Positions 23,612 to 36,278 of a stretch of DNA of 64,000 nucleotides are shown one piece after another. Below the pieces are notes generated by a model. The model was not told where the DNA came from. It worked only from the letters and a program-made list of their open reading frames with translations, and did no database searches. The stretch comes from Rhizoclosmatium globosum (lineage: Eukaryota; Chytridiomycota; Chytridiomycetes; Chytridiales; Chytriomycetaceae). The stretch is taken from contig MCGO01000050.1 in NCBI GenBank assembly GCA_002104985.1, positions 186,001 to 250,000 of the forward strand, written 5' to 3'. The number at the start of each line of letters is the position of its first letter. The stretch's first letter is position 1. The position numbers were made by a program, and so were the translations under genes.

Positions 23612-26600
23612 ATGGAAGAGGAAAGCCCCACCGTATCTCTGCCGCCGCACGGGAAAGCTGCAGTTAATATGGCTGAAGAAACGGTCGCTGATGTTGCGGC
23701 AGTGGCAGGGCAACTGGCGGCGCAGAATACCCCTTCTCAGCCTGACTCGGAGACAACAAAGCCACCACCACACACAGAGCCAGCGCGTCCTTCAGCACCA
23801 ACAGCACCACCAGCACCAACAGTCCGGGCTGCAGCTTCACAGATTGTTGCTGCAAAGAAGTTCATTGACCTGAGCGACTACGACGACCTGATGAGCGACT
23901 TTCTTCTGGTTTGTGCCTTTGCCCGCCCAACCCTGCTCCTAACGCACAACACAACTTGCACTCTTTCTCCAGGACGCCGTCTTTCTCGGATTCCAAACAC
24001 ACAAAATGAATGCGCGATACTCGGTCCTCAGCAGCTGCAGCCACATCGACTCGATGCCCACGCAGACGGCAGACGCGCACAGAAACGCCCTTGCTTCCAT
24101 CGACTGGCCCCGAGTCGATAGGAAACTGATGCTCGAAAACGTGCTGGCCCTTATCCGCAAGCAGGTGCTGCTGAACAGAAGTACCGATGCTGCTGCAGAT
24201 GGATTGCTCGACAAACTGCTTGACGAAGCAGAGGACTCGCCTTATGCTGCCTTCACTGGATTCTTAAAAACTCGGTCCGATGATCAGATTGATGACTTTA
24301 AAGAGTAATCTGTGTTGTTTACCACGCAGTATTCCACTAACGTGTTTCCCTTTCAGGCACATAAAACGATACTTTTCTATGTACTTACCCAGTGCTGGCT
24401 TCGAAATCGCCAGAACCACTCGTTATAAGGATTCGGGAAAAGTGGAAGCTTGTATTGTCGCTACCAAAAAGTGGCGGCCTGGGGATGAAATTCGGCACTG
24501 TACGGGTTACATTGCGGAATTGACCGAGCAAGACGAAGACCATCTGGCAAATCGTGATTTCAGTGTCATGTACTCGACGCGGAAAGGATGCATGTGTTTA
24601 TTCCTTGGTCCGGCTCGTTTTGTCAACCACGACTGCCAACCAAACTGTAAATTTATTCCGACTGGCTCAAATTCCATTTGCTTTAAAGTCTTGAGGGATA
24701 TTGAGGTCGGTCAAGAAATCACTACATTCTATGGGGGTGACTATTTTGGGGAAGGCAACCGTGAGTGCCTTTGCGCTACTTGTGAAGAGTTGAGTAATTA
24801 TACTGTCTTGGATTTTACTTACAACCAATTCTTCCTTTAGCAACGGTACTGGTGGGTTTGCTACGAAGCAAGACGAAACAGTTGAAGCAATTTTGGGTGA
24901 CGGAGATTATGAAAGACCTCTCGTTACTAAGCTCCGCAAAAGTCGTCTGAGAAACGAAGCCTGGTCTTATTACCGGAATATCTTTGAAGGCGTAGATTTT
25001 GAGGATCGCGCAAGTGAGCGAAGTAAGAAGCAACAGTTACTTAAAGAACTGGATGAGAGAGGTATGGGACCCAGATGCGTGAATTGTGGTATTGTTGGGG
25101 AATCGTATTTCCTTGGCGAGTTGCAAACTACGTGCGAGGTAAGCCAAAAACTTCTCCAAAAAATATGCGACTAGTGTTGATGTTTTCATGGATAGCGATG
25201 TATACGATGCGACCGTCACTGGAAAATCTTTAATGTCGAATGGCCCAACCGTAAAATGAAGCCTGTCATTCAAACCATGTACGACTCGGACCTCTCCGAC
25301 GTTGAGTTGTCGGATTCAGACGAAGATGACGAATACAAAGGACGAGATTATGTTGAAACAATTGAAGATTTGTTCATGCGGGTCGATCTGTCTGCTTTGG
25401 CAGATGGAGAAGAGAAGCGGTGGGAAATGTTGCTGGCTGTTCCTGGACAGATCCCTCCTAATTGTGAGTTCATGTTTGCTCGTGAAACTATTGCTAACAA
25501 GTGCTTTTCCTGGAAGTTGATCGTCCACATCTCGTTTTCGTATTTCCTGAGGATGAAAAGGAGATGTGGTGGCCTGCTCTGGTGAGCTTCTGTTCCTTTT
25601 TTTTTTTGGCTAATATATAAACTCGTGATATTAGACGATTCCACCTAGTGAAATAGATAAAGGTATGCCCAAGCTAGATTCATTCGATAATCCAGCCGAA
25701 GCTTGTGTTGTTGAGTATCTTGAGCTGGTGTCCTAGTTGAGTTGATTTTCTCTGTCCTGTTCTTTTCTAACCATGTTTTTTTGTAGCAATATTGTGCGAA
25801 AGGAGGATTTGAGAATATTTGATCCTTCCATCGAGCCATTCTTAACTTTCAGTAAGAAGCCAGGGTTTTATGACCACATTGCCGTCAAAAGAGCGCTAGA
25901 ATACTTAGAGTTTGGTAAACTGCCAGCCAGGTTCAAGTGGCATCGGTTTGGAAGATCCTCCCAGATGGTATGTGCGGACTGTGCCACCTCATACCTGAAA
26001 TTTTTTTCTCCTCCTTTTTTCTGACATACTTGCCTCACCAGGTTCCAATGGAAAATGGCCGAACCATACAAATGCACAAGATCAAATCATTGAGTGAAGT
26101 CGGTGGACGAGAGAAAATTGGGGATGTGGTTGTGTCTGTGAAGAGTGGAGCCAAGAGTTGGGAAGTTGGCTTCGGCGCAGATGTTGGACTATGTGAGACG
26201 ATTCCTGGCTACGAAGAGACCACGCAAAATGTTGAGGAGGGAACGAAGAAGGTTTCGGCAAACGTCACTGTGGAGACAAGCCATCTAGTATGTAACCTCC
26301 AGTTTGTTTGTTTTTATCTGAACCATGCTAGCAGGACGACAGCTCTGATGATGACGCGCACAGAGCCCCCTCATTAAGTATGGAGGTGCAGGTGGGAGAT
26401 GACAAAACCGCGACACTGAAGGAAATTCTTGAACTACTTGCGGGAGGCACAATCGTACATGATTCCTTTGCTGACAATGATCCTGTTCTTGTTTATCAAG
26501 AAGATGTGTCCATGTGGTATCTGGCACGCATAATCGCTGTCGAACCAAAGAAATGCAGAGTCAATTATGTGAAATGGAGCAAAAGGTATGACTTGCTGCT

Positions 26601-26769
26601 GAATAGAAGTTTCGTCTCTTTCTAAATAGTTTCGTATAGCTGGGATCAAATGGTTTCGTACAGGGATTTATACAAGATTGGTGAGGGAGGTCGAACCAAG
26701 CTTGAGCTGGTTCCAGCATATTTTAAGGGAATGACCGAGAAAACACTGTATGAGGCTGCGAGAAAATAG
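23612..26769 (+). CDS. Suv4-20/SET9-type histone H4-Lys20 methyltransferase with C-terminal reader-like domains
   Basis: Predicted to methylate histone H4 lysine 20 in chromatin. Exons: 23612-23908, 23973-24304, 24357-24788, 24841-25138, 25196-25463, 25517-25581, 25635-25735, 25787-25967, 26042-26287, 26335-26585, 26640-26769 (866 aa, exact frame). An N-terminal helical segment (IDLSDYDDLMSDFLL, MNARY) precedes the SET domain. Conserved SET residues include ARFVNHDCQPNCKFIP near residue 297, then TTFYGGDYFG and the CLCATC zinc site. A second Cys cluster (CVNCG...TTCERCIRCDRHW) is typical of SET9 proteins. Beyond that are a WWPAL segment (about residues 558-562) resembling PWWP folds and, at about 785-840, VLVYQEDVSMWYLARI...VNYVKW, a Tudor/Agenet-like fold. 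Two introns seem to use GTTGAG donors. The start could be 23597 or 23543 instead. H4K20 specificity is inferred from family. Confidence 0.85.
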
Positions 26770-26798
26770 TTATTTATTTATTTATTTTGTCAATAAAG

Positions 26799-28908
26799 AT
26801 GATTGAAAGACGAACAACGTTGCATCTTCCAAAGGATGTCACGGACCATATTATGAGATTCGTGGCACTGCACAACAAGAACGATCTTCTTGAATGCGCC
26901 GTAGTGAGTCGACAGTTTGGAAGCAGCGCCGTTGAGCAACTGTGGCGCACGATCGTTCTTCCAGTGTCTGAGTGTGAGTGCGCATACTTGGACTCAACTC
27001 GATCGAACTCAAACTAACCCAATCCAACTCAATCCAATCCAATCCAATTCAAAAACAAACCACAAAAACTATCCAAAAAAGGGGACTCGTTGCGATCGTT
27101 GTTCGCGCGGCCGCAGCGCCTGACCCGCGACTACCGCCTTCTCATCCGCTCGCTCGTCCTCGGAAACAGCGCCGCCTCCGCAAACGGTTCCGCCTCGCCA
27201 AACAACTCTGCCTCAAGTTTGCCTCAGAATTCGAACGCAGCCGGGGCTGGACTTGCGCGTTTTGTTGCTGGAATTGGTCTTGGCTTGAAGGTGCTCGTCG
27301 TCGATGCTCCCATCTTCTCCGACGACGATCTGGTACTATTCTTTGTTCTCGAACGATTCTCCATTTTGCTTAATGTATCTCTAGTGGGCGATTTCAAGCA
27401 AATGCAGCGGAATCGAGTCAATCTCCTTGTCGTCCTTCTCCTCAGTTAAAGTCTGTCCCTTTAGAATGCCCATTACTGAATTCAACTTATCCCTCAGGAG
27501 CCGCAATCGCCTTCTCTCATGGGAATGCCGTCCAACATGTCAAAGACTGGTGCTCTTGGACAAGGACGAATTACTGACGATGGAATCATTTCCCTTGTAA
27601 CGCATTGCAAAAACATCAGACATTTACGTCTGCGTGCTCTTGGACCTTCTGCTCCTTTATTTACCGATCGAGGCTTTGATGCTATTTCACGGTCTTGCAC
27701 GCGTTTGAAAACGTTTGCTCTAGAATGGTGTGGTAATCACGGTGGAAGATCGAGTAACGGAACTACAAAGGCAGAAGGTGAAAGTGCCGCTGCTGCTATT
27801 TCTCGCGTTATTGTCACAAACAAAGAGCTTTCTGTCTTGTCGGTTGATTGGTGCTTGTCCGGATCAGAGTTTGATACCGTAATTGAAGCCGCATACTCTC
27901 ACTTATCGAAACTGGAGTTATTACGAGTCGGTGGATTCCATTCACTCAGCGCGATTTCACCTCTCGTCAAGTCCAACCCAAACCTAAAATCTCTGATATT
28001 GCTTGATATGATGACCGCAACCATTTCCCAATCTGATATCGAATCCTTCTTTTACGGGCATGGCGAAGCACTTTTTCCACCATCTACCACATCAACATCC
28101 TCCTCATCAACAGTGGTGGCTAATTCTCCAAAAGACTTCACAATTTCTCTTGAAACTCTGGAACTTGACGGAACGGGGCATATTCTATCAATGTTGCCAC
28201 TGGTATCTCGCTTTTCCAACTTGACTCGACTCAAAGTCACCCCGTCTCGATTATCTGCATCCATGCCTTTTGAACGAACAGATTCACTTGTCAGTGACGC
28301 CATTAAAGTCCTAACAAATCTTACTTTCCTGGAGATTCCGATTGTGGGGAATGGTCCTATTTTCGCTGTTGCCGAATCTTGCCCACTCCTTGAAGAGATT
28401 GATATTGTTGATGGGACTCATGTACGTATTGTATTTGCTTTGGTTAGTGGTAACTTCTTATTGTTTGTTCCAGGTAACGGACCAAGCCGTCATTATGCTG
28501 GTGAAAGGATGCCAGAGACTGCAACACATTCATTTGGGTTCTGCGAATCTATTGACTGATGCCTCTATGCTTGTCGTCGCACGTTCTGTTGCAACAAAAC
28601 TTGTGTCTCTAACCCTTCCTTTTCGGAATCTGAATTTAACCTATCGGGTTCTGGATGAACTTCAAGGGTTTTGTCCCAACCTTGAGACTCTTTTAAATCT
28701 TCCTGTGCTTGGAAACGTCGGAAGTGGTGGTGTGACCAAAGAAGTCGTTATGTCGACTGTTCCATTAATGAGACGATTGAAGAAATTGGGTTTATGCTTT
28801 GTTGGAGTTGGTGTACACGGAGTGTTTGGAATCTTCATGTCTCGCCCTGAAATTGACAATTTGAAAAAGAGCAGCGTGCGTTTGAAGACAGTCGTAATGA
28901 ATGCTTGA
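26799..28908 (+). CDS. F-box and leucine-rich-repeat protein
   Basis: Likely substrate receptor of an SCF ubiquitin ligase. Exons 26799-26973, 27082-27332, 27498-28421 and 28474-28908 give 594 aa in an exact frame. Residues about 8-50 match an F-box (LPKDVTDHIMRFV...LWRTIVL). From about residue 170 on, irregular leucine-rich repeats of the AMN1/FBXL kind appear (CKNIRHLRLRAL, CPLLEEIDIVDG, CQRLQHIHLGSANLLTD). The first intron (26974-27081) contains degenerate CAATC/CAACT pentamer repeats. The ATG lies only 29 bp after the methyltransferase stop and immediately after an AATAAA, so transcripts of the two genes must overlap or share processing signals. The stop is 24 bp from the convergent Iml1 stop. 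The target is unknown. Confidence 0.82.
26994..27058 (+). repeat. degenerate CAATC/CAACT pentamer repeat in an intron
   Basis: About thirteen imperfect units of AAC-CCAATC type lie in the first intron of the F-box gene, from CAACTCGATCG to CAATTCAAAAAC. The tract is pyrimidine/adenine-rich on this strand and runs up to the acceptor. It looks like an expanded branch-site/polypyrimidine region. Confidence 0.7.
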
Positions 28909-28932
28909 TGAATATATAAGTAAAAAGTGTAT

Positions 28933-31900
28933 TTATTCCTTCAAAGATGCGAAGGCAGGGGAATATATGTGTGAACCACCTAGCTCGTCTGAATGCGAGA
29001 GTTGCATTTCCTTCCAGATACTCTCTAATTTCCCAACATCCCCACAAACATTCATGAACGCAACACGAAGCAATTCAGGATTTCCGGACGCCAAGTTACT
29101 GGATCCTGCTGCTGCTGGATTCGCATAGCCACCTCGTTCAGTTCCTTGAGCAGCCAAGAACAACCGGTTATTTACCCATAAGAATCCTTTTCGAGGAACC
29201 ACTTGAATGAAAGCAGCACCCGTTCTATGTACAAACTGTGTATGCTCGTAATGCTGTTTGCTGAATGAATACGACACTGTTCCATCATCAAACATATGAT
29301 CCGCTTCCAAATCTAACACGAATCCGTTGCGACGCGCGATTTCATACAAAAATTGAATATCATCGACGCCTGCTTCCAAAGGAGGAGAACATGCTAAGGG
29401 TATAGTGACGACACTTTGAAATGGGCTGTCATTGGAAAAGGTTCGAGCTTGGTCTATGGGTGCTTTAACAAACTTAAATCCGCAACGCTCTGCTGCCCGA
29501 GCCCAACTTTGAAGAAGATCTTCAATAAGTCGAGGAGTGCAAACGAGCCAATGTAACTGGAAGTGATAACTGAAAATGCACGAATTAGACTTCAGCGTCA
29601 CCAAAGAGATTACAATACCAGTTTCTTGTGTTATGAATGGTATCATAATGTAAAATCGCCCTTTCATTTCTTGTACTTCGCCTTTGAGGATCCATATCAA
29701 TCACCATTCGTTTCGACAACTCAATCGGTGGTATATGCCTTGTACGCTCGTCCATGACTTCGGTAGATCCATTACGAGAGAACTTCCCATCTTTGTCCTT
29801 CTCCCGCTCACGTTCCTTCTCTTTCTCTTTCTCCTTCAACAATCCATCTTCCCTAGCTTTCAAAGAAGTGTAATCATTCGAGATTCGATAGTAGAAGTAC
29901 CCATCAAGAAAGCGGTGTTTTTGGTTCGCGTGTTGGAACACGCCTTTGTCACACAAGAAATTTCCAAAGTCGACAGCTTCCTCGCGTGTGCCAATGTCAG
30001 AAAAGCTTCGAATCATCCAGTCAATGCATTCTTGCCCAATGAACATCTTTTTATAGATTTTGAAGTGCCAAGCTTTTACAAAATATTAGCGTTAAAATCG
30101 CAATACCTCTCAGAAAACATACTTCTGTCCTTAATTGAAATTCCAGTGCCTGGATTTTGCATTGACGACACGATTGCCAGGAATGGAGACGTTTTGGTCA
30201 ATAATTGACCATTGCTTGTGTTAACGTTGTCATTTAACAAAGAATCCGACACTCCACGAAGCAGTAAATCTGTTTCTATCCCTAGCTTTAGCTTGTTCCA
30301 TTCATCTTTGATGAACTGAGACTTGGTGAAAGTAGTAAACTGAATTTTCAGGCTGCTGCTAGGCTGAACTTTCTTCTTAGGCTCTGCATTTGTTGGTTGA
30401 TGCCATCGTGACTTCTCAAAAAGCTCTACGAAGCGATTAAACCCAGCAAGTCGAATGTCTTCGTCATCCACGTTATCTTCGAATGGATTGGCGATATTTT
30501 GAACAGACTCCAGCGGAATCAAAATGAAACGAGCTCGCCAAAACCGAAGGGCTTCAGTCATTTCATCCAGATATCCTATGATCGTGGATTATTACAGAGT
30601 GAGTGTCACAGCATGAATATATTACCAGCGATTAAATGATCTAAATAGTTCCAGGCATAATTTGTACTAGGAGGATAAGCGAAAACTACGTCTGCCTCCA
30701 TATATCCAGGCTAGAAATCACATTAATCCTTCCAGTTATGGAAATATATATTCTCACCAAGTTCTTCGGCCAAATCATGCACTTATAATTATAATTATTA
30801 GTGCTGTATTGGATGCGTCTGTTGTATCGTTTGACTTCAACATTTTTCCCCGATGAATCGAAGTACAGCTTGTGAAGATGGTCTCCAAAACTCAAAAAAT
30901 AGGGCATAGTCGTTGAGATCCGCGCTGAATTTGTTTTTTGAGTAGATGCGCTGCTGGCAGCTGCAACTGCTGCTGACGGTCCTGAAGCCCAAAATTTTGA
31001 TCCACCTTGAGCAGGGTTTGGTAGTGGCTCCTCATTCAATGGAGCCAATGGAATTTTGTCCACTACATGAGAGACTACAATCTGGAACCCTTGCGAGATT
31101 CTCTGAGATATTAATTCAACTAAAAGGGCCTCAACTCGCTGCACTTCATTTGCGGAATTATCTTGGTACGGAGTAGTTTCATCTGCTGGTGTCACTGTAT
31201 ATGAATACTCGCTATAAAGTTGCGCCAATTCCTCAAGAGATGGAAAATAGTCGGTGGAAATTGGTAAACTAACATTAAATTAGTTGTGGTCTAGTGACTT
31301 AAACAAACCATGCAGGAGTAGATAGAGACTTCCACTTGATAAGTTCTTCATTATGGTTATGTGATAATGGAAACAGATGTTGCCAACGTCTGATTGTGGA
31401 GCTGGCTTTGATGACATTTTTGGACGGATTGCAAGGGTTTATCTACAACTCATCAGTTTCGACTTAGATTACTAAATAAACTCACATAATTTTGCCGCAT
31501 ATTTGGATTTTTCAGCATTCCATGGCTCTTCCCAGGAGAAACGCGATCCACACTGATCGGGTCAACTGGAGACGTTCCCCCTTTGAATGAAACCGCTAAT
31601 TTTTCTGGCATTGTTCCATCGTGCAAGTCTTTTTGATGATTATTTCGGGCTCCATTGGTAAGTATTCGAATTGGTGCAAGGTGGGTTGTTGGTGAAACAG
31701 ACTCAGCAGAACCCACATCCATTGGTCTATTAGGAGAATCAACTAGGATTAGCTTGTCAAAAGCAAGTTCTGTTGGAACTAGTGGTGCGGTGGACGGAAG
31801 GTCTTGATACTCATTTTTGTAGCTGGAGCCGTATCGATGTCCAACGGAGTGGTTGGATAATAAACTGGTTCGGCGGGCTCCTTTAAGGTCTGTCATAGGG

Positions 31901-33888
31901 GTTTCCAACAACTTCTGACTGAACGAAATTCCATCTGTTATACTTTGACGAGATCCATTCGTGCTATAGCTTCCAACAGGTGGAACATGGACTGGAGCAT
32001 CAATAAATGCATCCGTGTTGAATGGAACTTCAGATACGGAAGTGAAGACTTGGGAATCATATAAGTCATACGGAGTCTGATTCAGCTCTGCAGCTGCTGG
32101 CGTATCTAGAGCTCCTTTGTTACGGTTATCCATATAATCAACGATAACACATGTAGCAAAATCGACAGGAATTAAATGGGCTTCAGGAAGTCGGCATCGT
32201 AACATGAAGTTAGTTTTGTTGCGGAAACTGCGGCGGCCTCCAGCACTGACAGACCGATCAAAGAAACTAACATCCAGCCATGTGGGAATGTTGAAAAAGT
32301 TTGCTCGTTCACTCTCATTCGTCCGAAAAGTATAGTCGTCATCAAAATAGAGAGGATCGCAAATATCTTCGACCGGTTTGCTTTTTAGAGGATTGCTGCC
32401 TTCTGAACTGTCATGAGAAACACCAGATATATGCGAAGTAGTTCCTGATGCAACTCCGCTGCTACGGCCTCCACTGACACCACTGCTTTGGCCCATTCCC
32501 ATCCGGAGATGAACCTTCTTTCCATGAAACTGAAATAAAGGTACGGAATATAATGGGGGCCGTGCAAGCGAAACCAAATCACAAGCAATACCATTATCAA
32601 TCATTCGCTGTGTTGTAAGTCGAAGAAGCTTTTTATCGACAGTAAACGTTCCTGGACTTTTTTCGAAACATTTAGTAAAGAGTTAAAATCGACAGAATTA
32701 CACAAACCTTGTCGTGACTACAACGATTCCCAGTCCAGTGCGAAGCAGGTCGCGATCAATGTAATGCTTATCAAACGGATTCAAGGCCAAATTGATAGCT
32801 TCTAGAATGTTTCCGTCACAAGCAGAAGAATTAAGGCCAGATAAAATGAAAGATCCATCGATCTCATTTTGAAGTACGTCTTTCTCAAAGCGAACAAACT
32901 CTCGTTTCAATGGAACAAGAACTTGAGCCCAATCCGATCGAGTTTCCCAATCAATCACGACGCGATAGTAGTCGCGATACATTCGTCCCGCAAAATCACG
33001 ATCCAAATCTGAAAAGAGCCCAAAATTCGAGTTTGAGTTGTTTCCTGAAGGTATTGAGCTGACGTGGTTGCCTCCGACCGTGTCCCGATAGAAAATACGA
33101 GAAAATAGAACTATAGAGACAACGTGATTCGTTGCTGCCTTCTTCCAGACGGAAAATAAGTCAGGAAGGAACCCATGGACGCACTTTTCGAAAAATAGCT
33201 CCCCATCTTCAGCAAATTCCCACATTTCTCGACTCATTTGAATAAATATGAAGAGTTTTGCAGAATGTGAACGGAAGACGAGTTTTGTTGACTCCGTAAT
33301 GTACGCACAGGCAGCCTATATGGAATCATAAACAAACATACTGGATGCACGCAACGCACCTCTTTTCCTGCAATAACCATTTCTTTCACCTGTGCCCGTA
33401 CACCAAGTGTTTGTATTTTCTTGCCGGAATAGACACAGGTGTTGAGTAATGAGAGTTTCAGACGCCACATATCGCTTCGGGCTATGTACTGATCCCGAAA
33501 CGCGAGCTCCAGGAATTCAGCGCGCATTGCTTCTTTGTCGACTTTACGCACAATGACATGGGCGCGAGGCATCAGGTCAAACAAAGCTGCAAGATGTTGG
33601 GCAATTGATATCTACTGGACGAGTTAAACCTCCGATAAACGAAACACATTCATCATGTCCTTCTACCTGAAGATGCGGCTGTTTTGCTGCGGCTTCTGTT
33701 TCGAATGCAGACACCTGCACCACTAGGCGCTGTTTGTCGCTTGTTGTTCCATCCACACTGTTCCCTCCTGAACCATCTGGATGAAACACTTCCAGTAAAT
33801 CACCTACTGCAACGGTTGGAAACGCTTCAGGATTAATGACAACTTCCAGCGATGAAAACCGCGAGTCATGAATCCACAGAATATGCAT
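28933..33888 (-). CDS. Iml1/DEPDC5, GATOR1 (SEACIT) complex subunit
   Basis: Subunit of the GTPase-activating complex for Rag GTPases that turns TORC1 off at the vacuole or lysosome when amino acids are scarce. Exons 33888-33667, 33611-33360, 33315-32708, 32656-31486, 31442-31309, 31268-30758, 30710-30626, 30575-30123, 30072-29619 and 29569-28933 close exactly at 1508 aa. The N-terminus aligns with DEPDC5 (VVINPEAFPTVAVGDLLEV, then FRDQYIARSDMWRL and FIQMSREMWEF). Later blocks QRMIDNGIACDLV, WKSLSTPACLPISTDYFP and WNYLDHLI follow in family order. A DEP domain starts near residue 1150 (FIGQECIDWMIRSFSD...FLDGYFYYRI). The C-terminal domain after WLVCTPRLIEDLLQ is also conserved. A Lys/Glu-rich insert interrupts the DEP-to-C-terminal linker. 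The neighbouring gene-poor island begins right upstream of this start. Confidence 0.93.
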
Positions 33889-34230
33889 TGGATGGGAAAA
33901 TTGAGAGAGAAGAAAATCCTTCCTTCCGATTCAGGGGAAGGAGGAAATTTCTCTATAAATGAAACAGGAAGCAACAAATGTAAGTTGCATCATACATACC
34001 AGTAGTGGAATGAGTGGTGCTCATCAAGACCATACACTGAACCCTGGATGTTAGTAAGATCAGGCAAAGGAAGAATGGGATGTATTGTTTGTTTGTCATC
34101 ATCTATGCAATAAATGATCTTGAGACTTGCGTTTCTTGTGAGGTCACTCAGGTCATCTAAGAATAACTTTTTCGATTATTTTTGATGGATAAATGAACCC
34201 ATCTCCTACCTCATAGCCAGCCATGAGATG
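33889..34230. other. upstream region of the Iml1 gene, nothing else seen
   Basis: Probable promoter and 5' UTR of the minus-strand Iml1 gene, beginning with a purine-rich GAGAGAGAAG stretch and grading into the repeat island. No coding frame or motif can be supported. Confidence 0.4.
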
Positions 34231-34790
34231 GGATTGCTATGAAGTCAAATGCTCATCAATAGCAAATCTAAAGTGCTCATGAGCAGCTTTTCCTCTAATT
34301 CTCTGTGAATTATTTTTCTAGATATCACTATTGACAGAAAATCCTGATATCTAAATAAGTAGAGTAAATATGAGAAGCTGATTTAGTAAGCCAAATATTA
34401 ATAACATTGTGACGATCCAAGATTCCAGCTTGAATTTGATTCATAATTCACTTGAGTCACAGTTGCAGTGGTTGTATGTGGTGCAAGAGAAAAAAAGGGT
34501 TGTTTCCAAGAAGTGCAACATGTGGGCAAATAACTGTTTCAAATGCAGTGAGTTCAAATTCAGCAAAAGAAGGAGAGACACAATAAAAACTTACTCTCTA
34601 GTATAAGCCAAAAGATTATTGCCCATTCTTGACAGTTTCCAATAAAATGTTTTTCAAAGTGTTGGTCATCTTGAATGTTATTGAAGGGTATGGCAAAAGG
34701 CAATAGAGAAAAAATGCAATATCATTTGTCACTGGTTGCGGAACTTGCACATTGCACTGCACCATCAGTGTTGTTGTTTTAAGTTAAATT
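34230..34790 (-). mobile_element. internally deleted, inverted copy of the 49-51 kb repeat element
   Basis: Read on the minus strand, 34780-34480 matches about 49715-50020 of the better copy (for example the block TTCAATAACATTCAA and the ACTAGAGAGTAAGTTTTTAT block). Then 34310-34237 matches 51137-51208, which encodes the DEHLTS motif. The roughly 1.1 kb between these is missing or replaced. In the DEHLTS block an in-frame stop follows immediately after LTS. No intact coding remains, so this is a decayed copy. Confidence 0.75.
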
Positions 34791-35243
34791 TAAAGTTATG
34801 ATGTTACATGGCTATGAAGAGCAACAAATACTACCACATCCCTCTTCCCAATCTTCCAAGAGGAGTAAATAGCAAAGTTGAATACAAGAAGGAATTTTTA
34901 TTTACTTTAAGTTAAAATTTTTGAGCCAACTGTTTTTGGCAAACAACCCACACAAAAAATGGCAGAGTTGATGACTCCTCCACAAGCAGCAGTGCCTCCT
35001 TCCTGTTCAATTTGCCCAACAAGACAAACCTAGTGCTAAATATTTCTCAATACTCATCACACCCAACAGGTTCCACACTACCAGGAAGGGTTCAGTCAGG
35101 AAGAAGTGTGTCCACCTTGCCAACAAGGCCCCTGACGTCCTGCACAAGCATGTCAACCCAAACAAGCTCAAGATCAAAGTTAGTGATGTCAACCTTGCTT
35201 CAAGGATGGCACCACTGCATATGTGATGATAGGCAGAGAAAAG

Positions 35244-35371
35244 AAAGGAGATGAAGAAGGTGAAGAAGGTGGTATGAGGTCAGCAAGCAACAAGGAGGAC
35301 AAGGATGGCAATGATGATGATAATCAGGATAAAGAGAAGGAGGGAGGAGCAGAAGGGAGATGTCTGATACC
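35244..35371 (+). repeat. left arm of a 128-bp inverted repeat pair
   Basis: This Lys/Glu/Asp-codon-rich purine stretch (GATGAAGAAGGTGAAGAAGG...GATAATCAGGATAAAG) recurs as its reverse complement at 36279-36405 with only a few mismatches. The near identity contrasts with the decayed state of the surroundings, so the duplication is recent or the arms have been kept alike. Confidence 0.85.
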
Positions 35372-35492
35372 AATTGAAGACTGCTTACGTTACCACCACT
35401 TCTCGCTCTGTTTTGGTAAATTATCATGATGTTATCAGTAATTATAGGAGATTGATTACCATGATCAACACTATTCACTTTGAGCCATATGA

Positions 35493-35939
35493 ATGACAGA
35501 ATTGGCAATCAAAAGAATGACAAGAATTGGAGAATATAGGAAGAAGCAAGGCCCATCAGTTGATGATGAATTTGATTTTTTGAATACAATTTTAAAAGCT
35601 TTTCCAGCTTTCTTCCCTCTTGCACATGTCTCACAAACCAACCAAACTCTTGATAAACACATCATTTCTGTCTTTTCTACAGCATGCAAACCAATATGCC
35701 ACAATCATAACAGGTACAAGGAAAGTAAATGGAACAAAACCAGATGCTGTTGCAGCCAAACTGGAGGTGCAATGAAGAAGAAGGAACTGGAACTGCAGGA
35801 GTGGAAACTCGTCCTCAAAGAGAGCAGATTGGCAATGATGCAGAAGGCACAAGAGCAGCAGATGCAGTTGATGAATTTGCTCCTGCTGAAGGTGTTGGAA
35901 GGAAACAAAGGAGGTGGGACTAAGATAGTATTTATTTGA
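35493..35939 (+). CDS. 148-aa open frame between inverted repeat arms, coiled-coil C-terminus
   Basis: Not recognised with certainty. The C-terminal half is a charged helix with a heptad-like pattern (KKKELELQEWKLVLKESRLAMMQ, followed by a Gln-rich stretch), similar in style to the tails of Myb/SANT or NAM-associated proteins carried by plant and fungal DNA transposons. The first part overlaps, in antisense, a segment homologous to 48880-48935, so the N-terminal frame may be accidental. It lies between the two arms of the inverted repeat, which would fit a small non-autonomous element. It may not be translated. Confidence 0.3.
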   Translation: MTELAIKRMTRIGEYRKKQGPSVDDEFDFLNTILKAFPAFFPLAHVSQTNQTLDKHIISVFSTACKPICHNHNRYKESKWNKTRCCCSQTGGAMKKKELELQEWKLVLKESRLAMMQKAQEQQMQLMNLLLLKVLEGNKGGGTKIVFI

Positions 35940-36278
35940 ACAAGACAAAAAAATATAAAAATGAGTTTATACAGTAGACACTGGTGTAGGTGCTGATGAA
36001 GAATGCAGGTATTTGTTTAGTGACAGAGTTGAAGACCAAAGAACCTTGATACTTCATTTGATCCCTTACAACAAGTGAGACCGTTTGTGAGTAATCCTGC
36101 AACACTGTAGTGTATGCCCACTGGTTGATGCCAAATTTTTAGCTTTTTAGGGAAAGACATCTTCCAGTCCAATTGTTGCAGCAAATACAAGTTGTGCCAA
36201 GAACCAGGCTCTAGGCCATGAAGGTGAGCAATTATTTCATCTTGATATGAGATTGATTGAAACTTCAAAGCATATACG

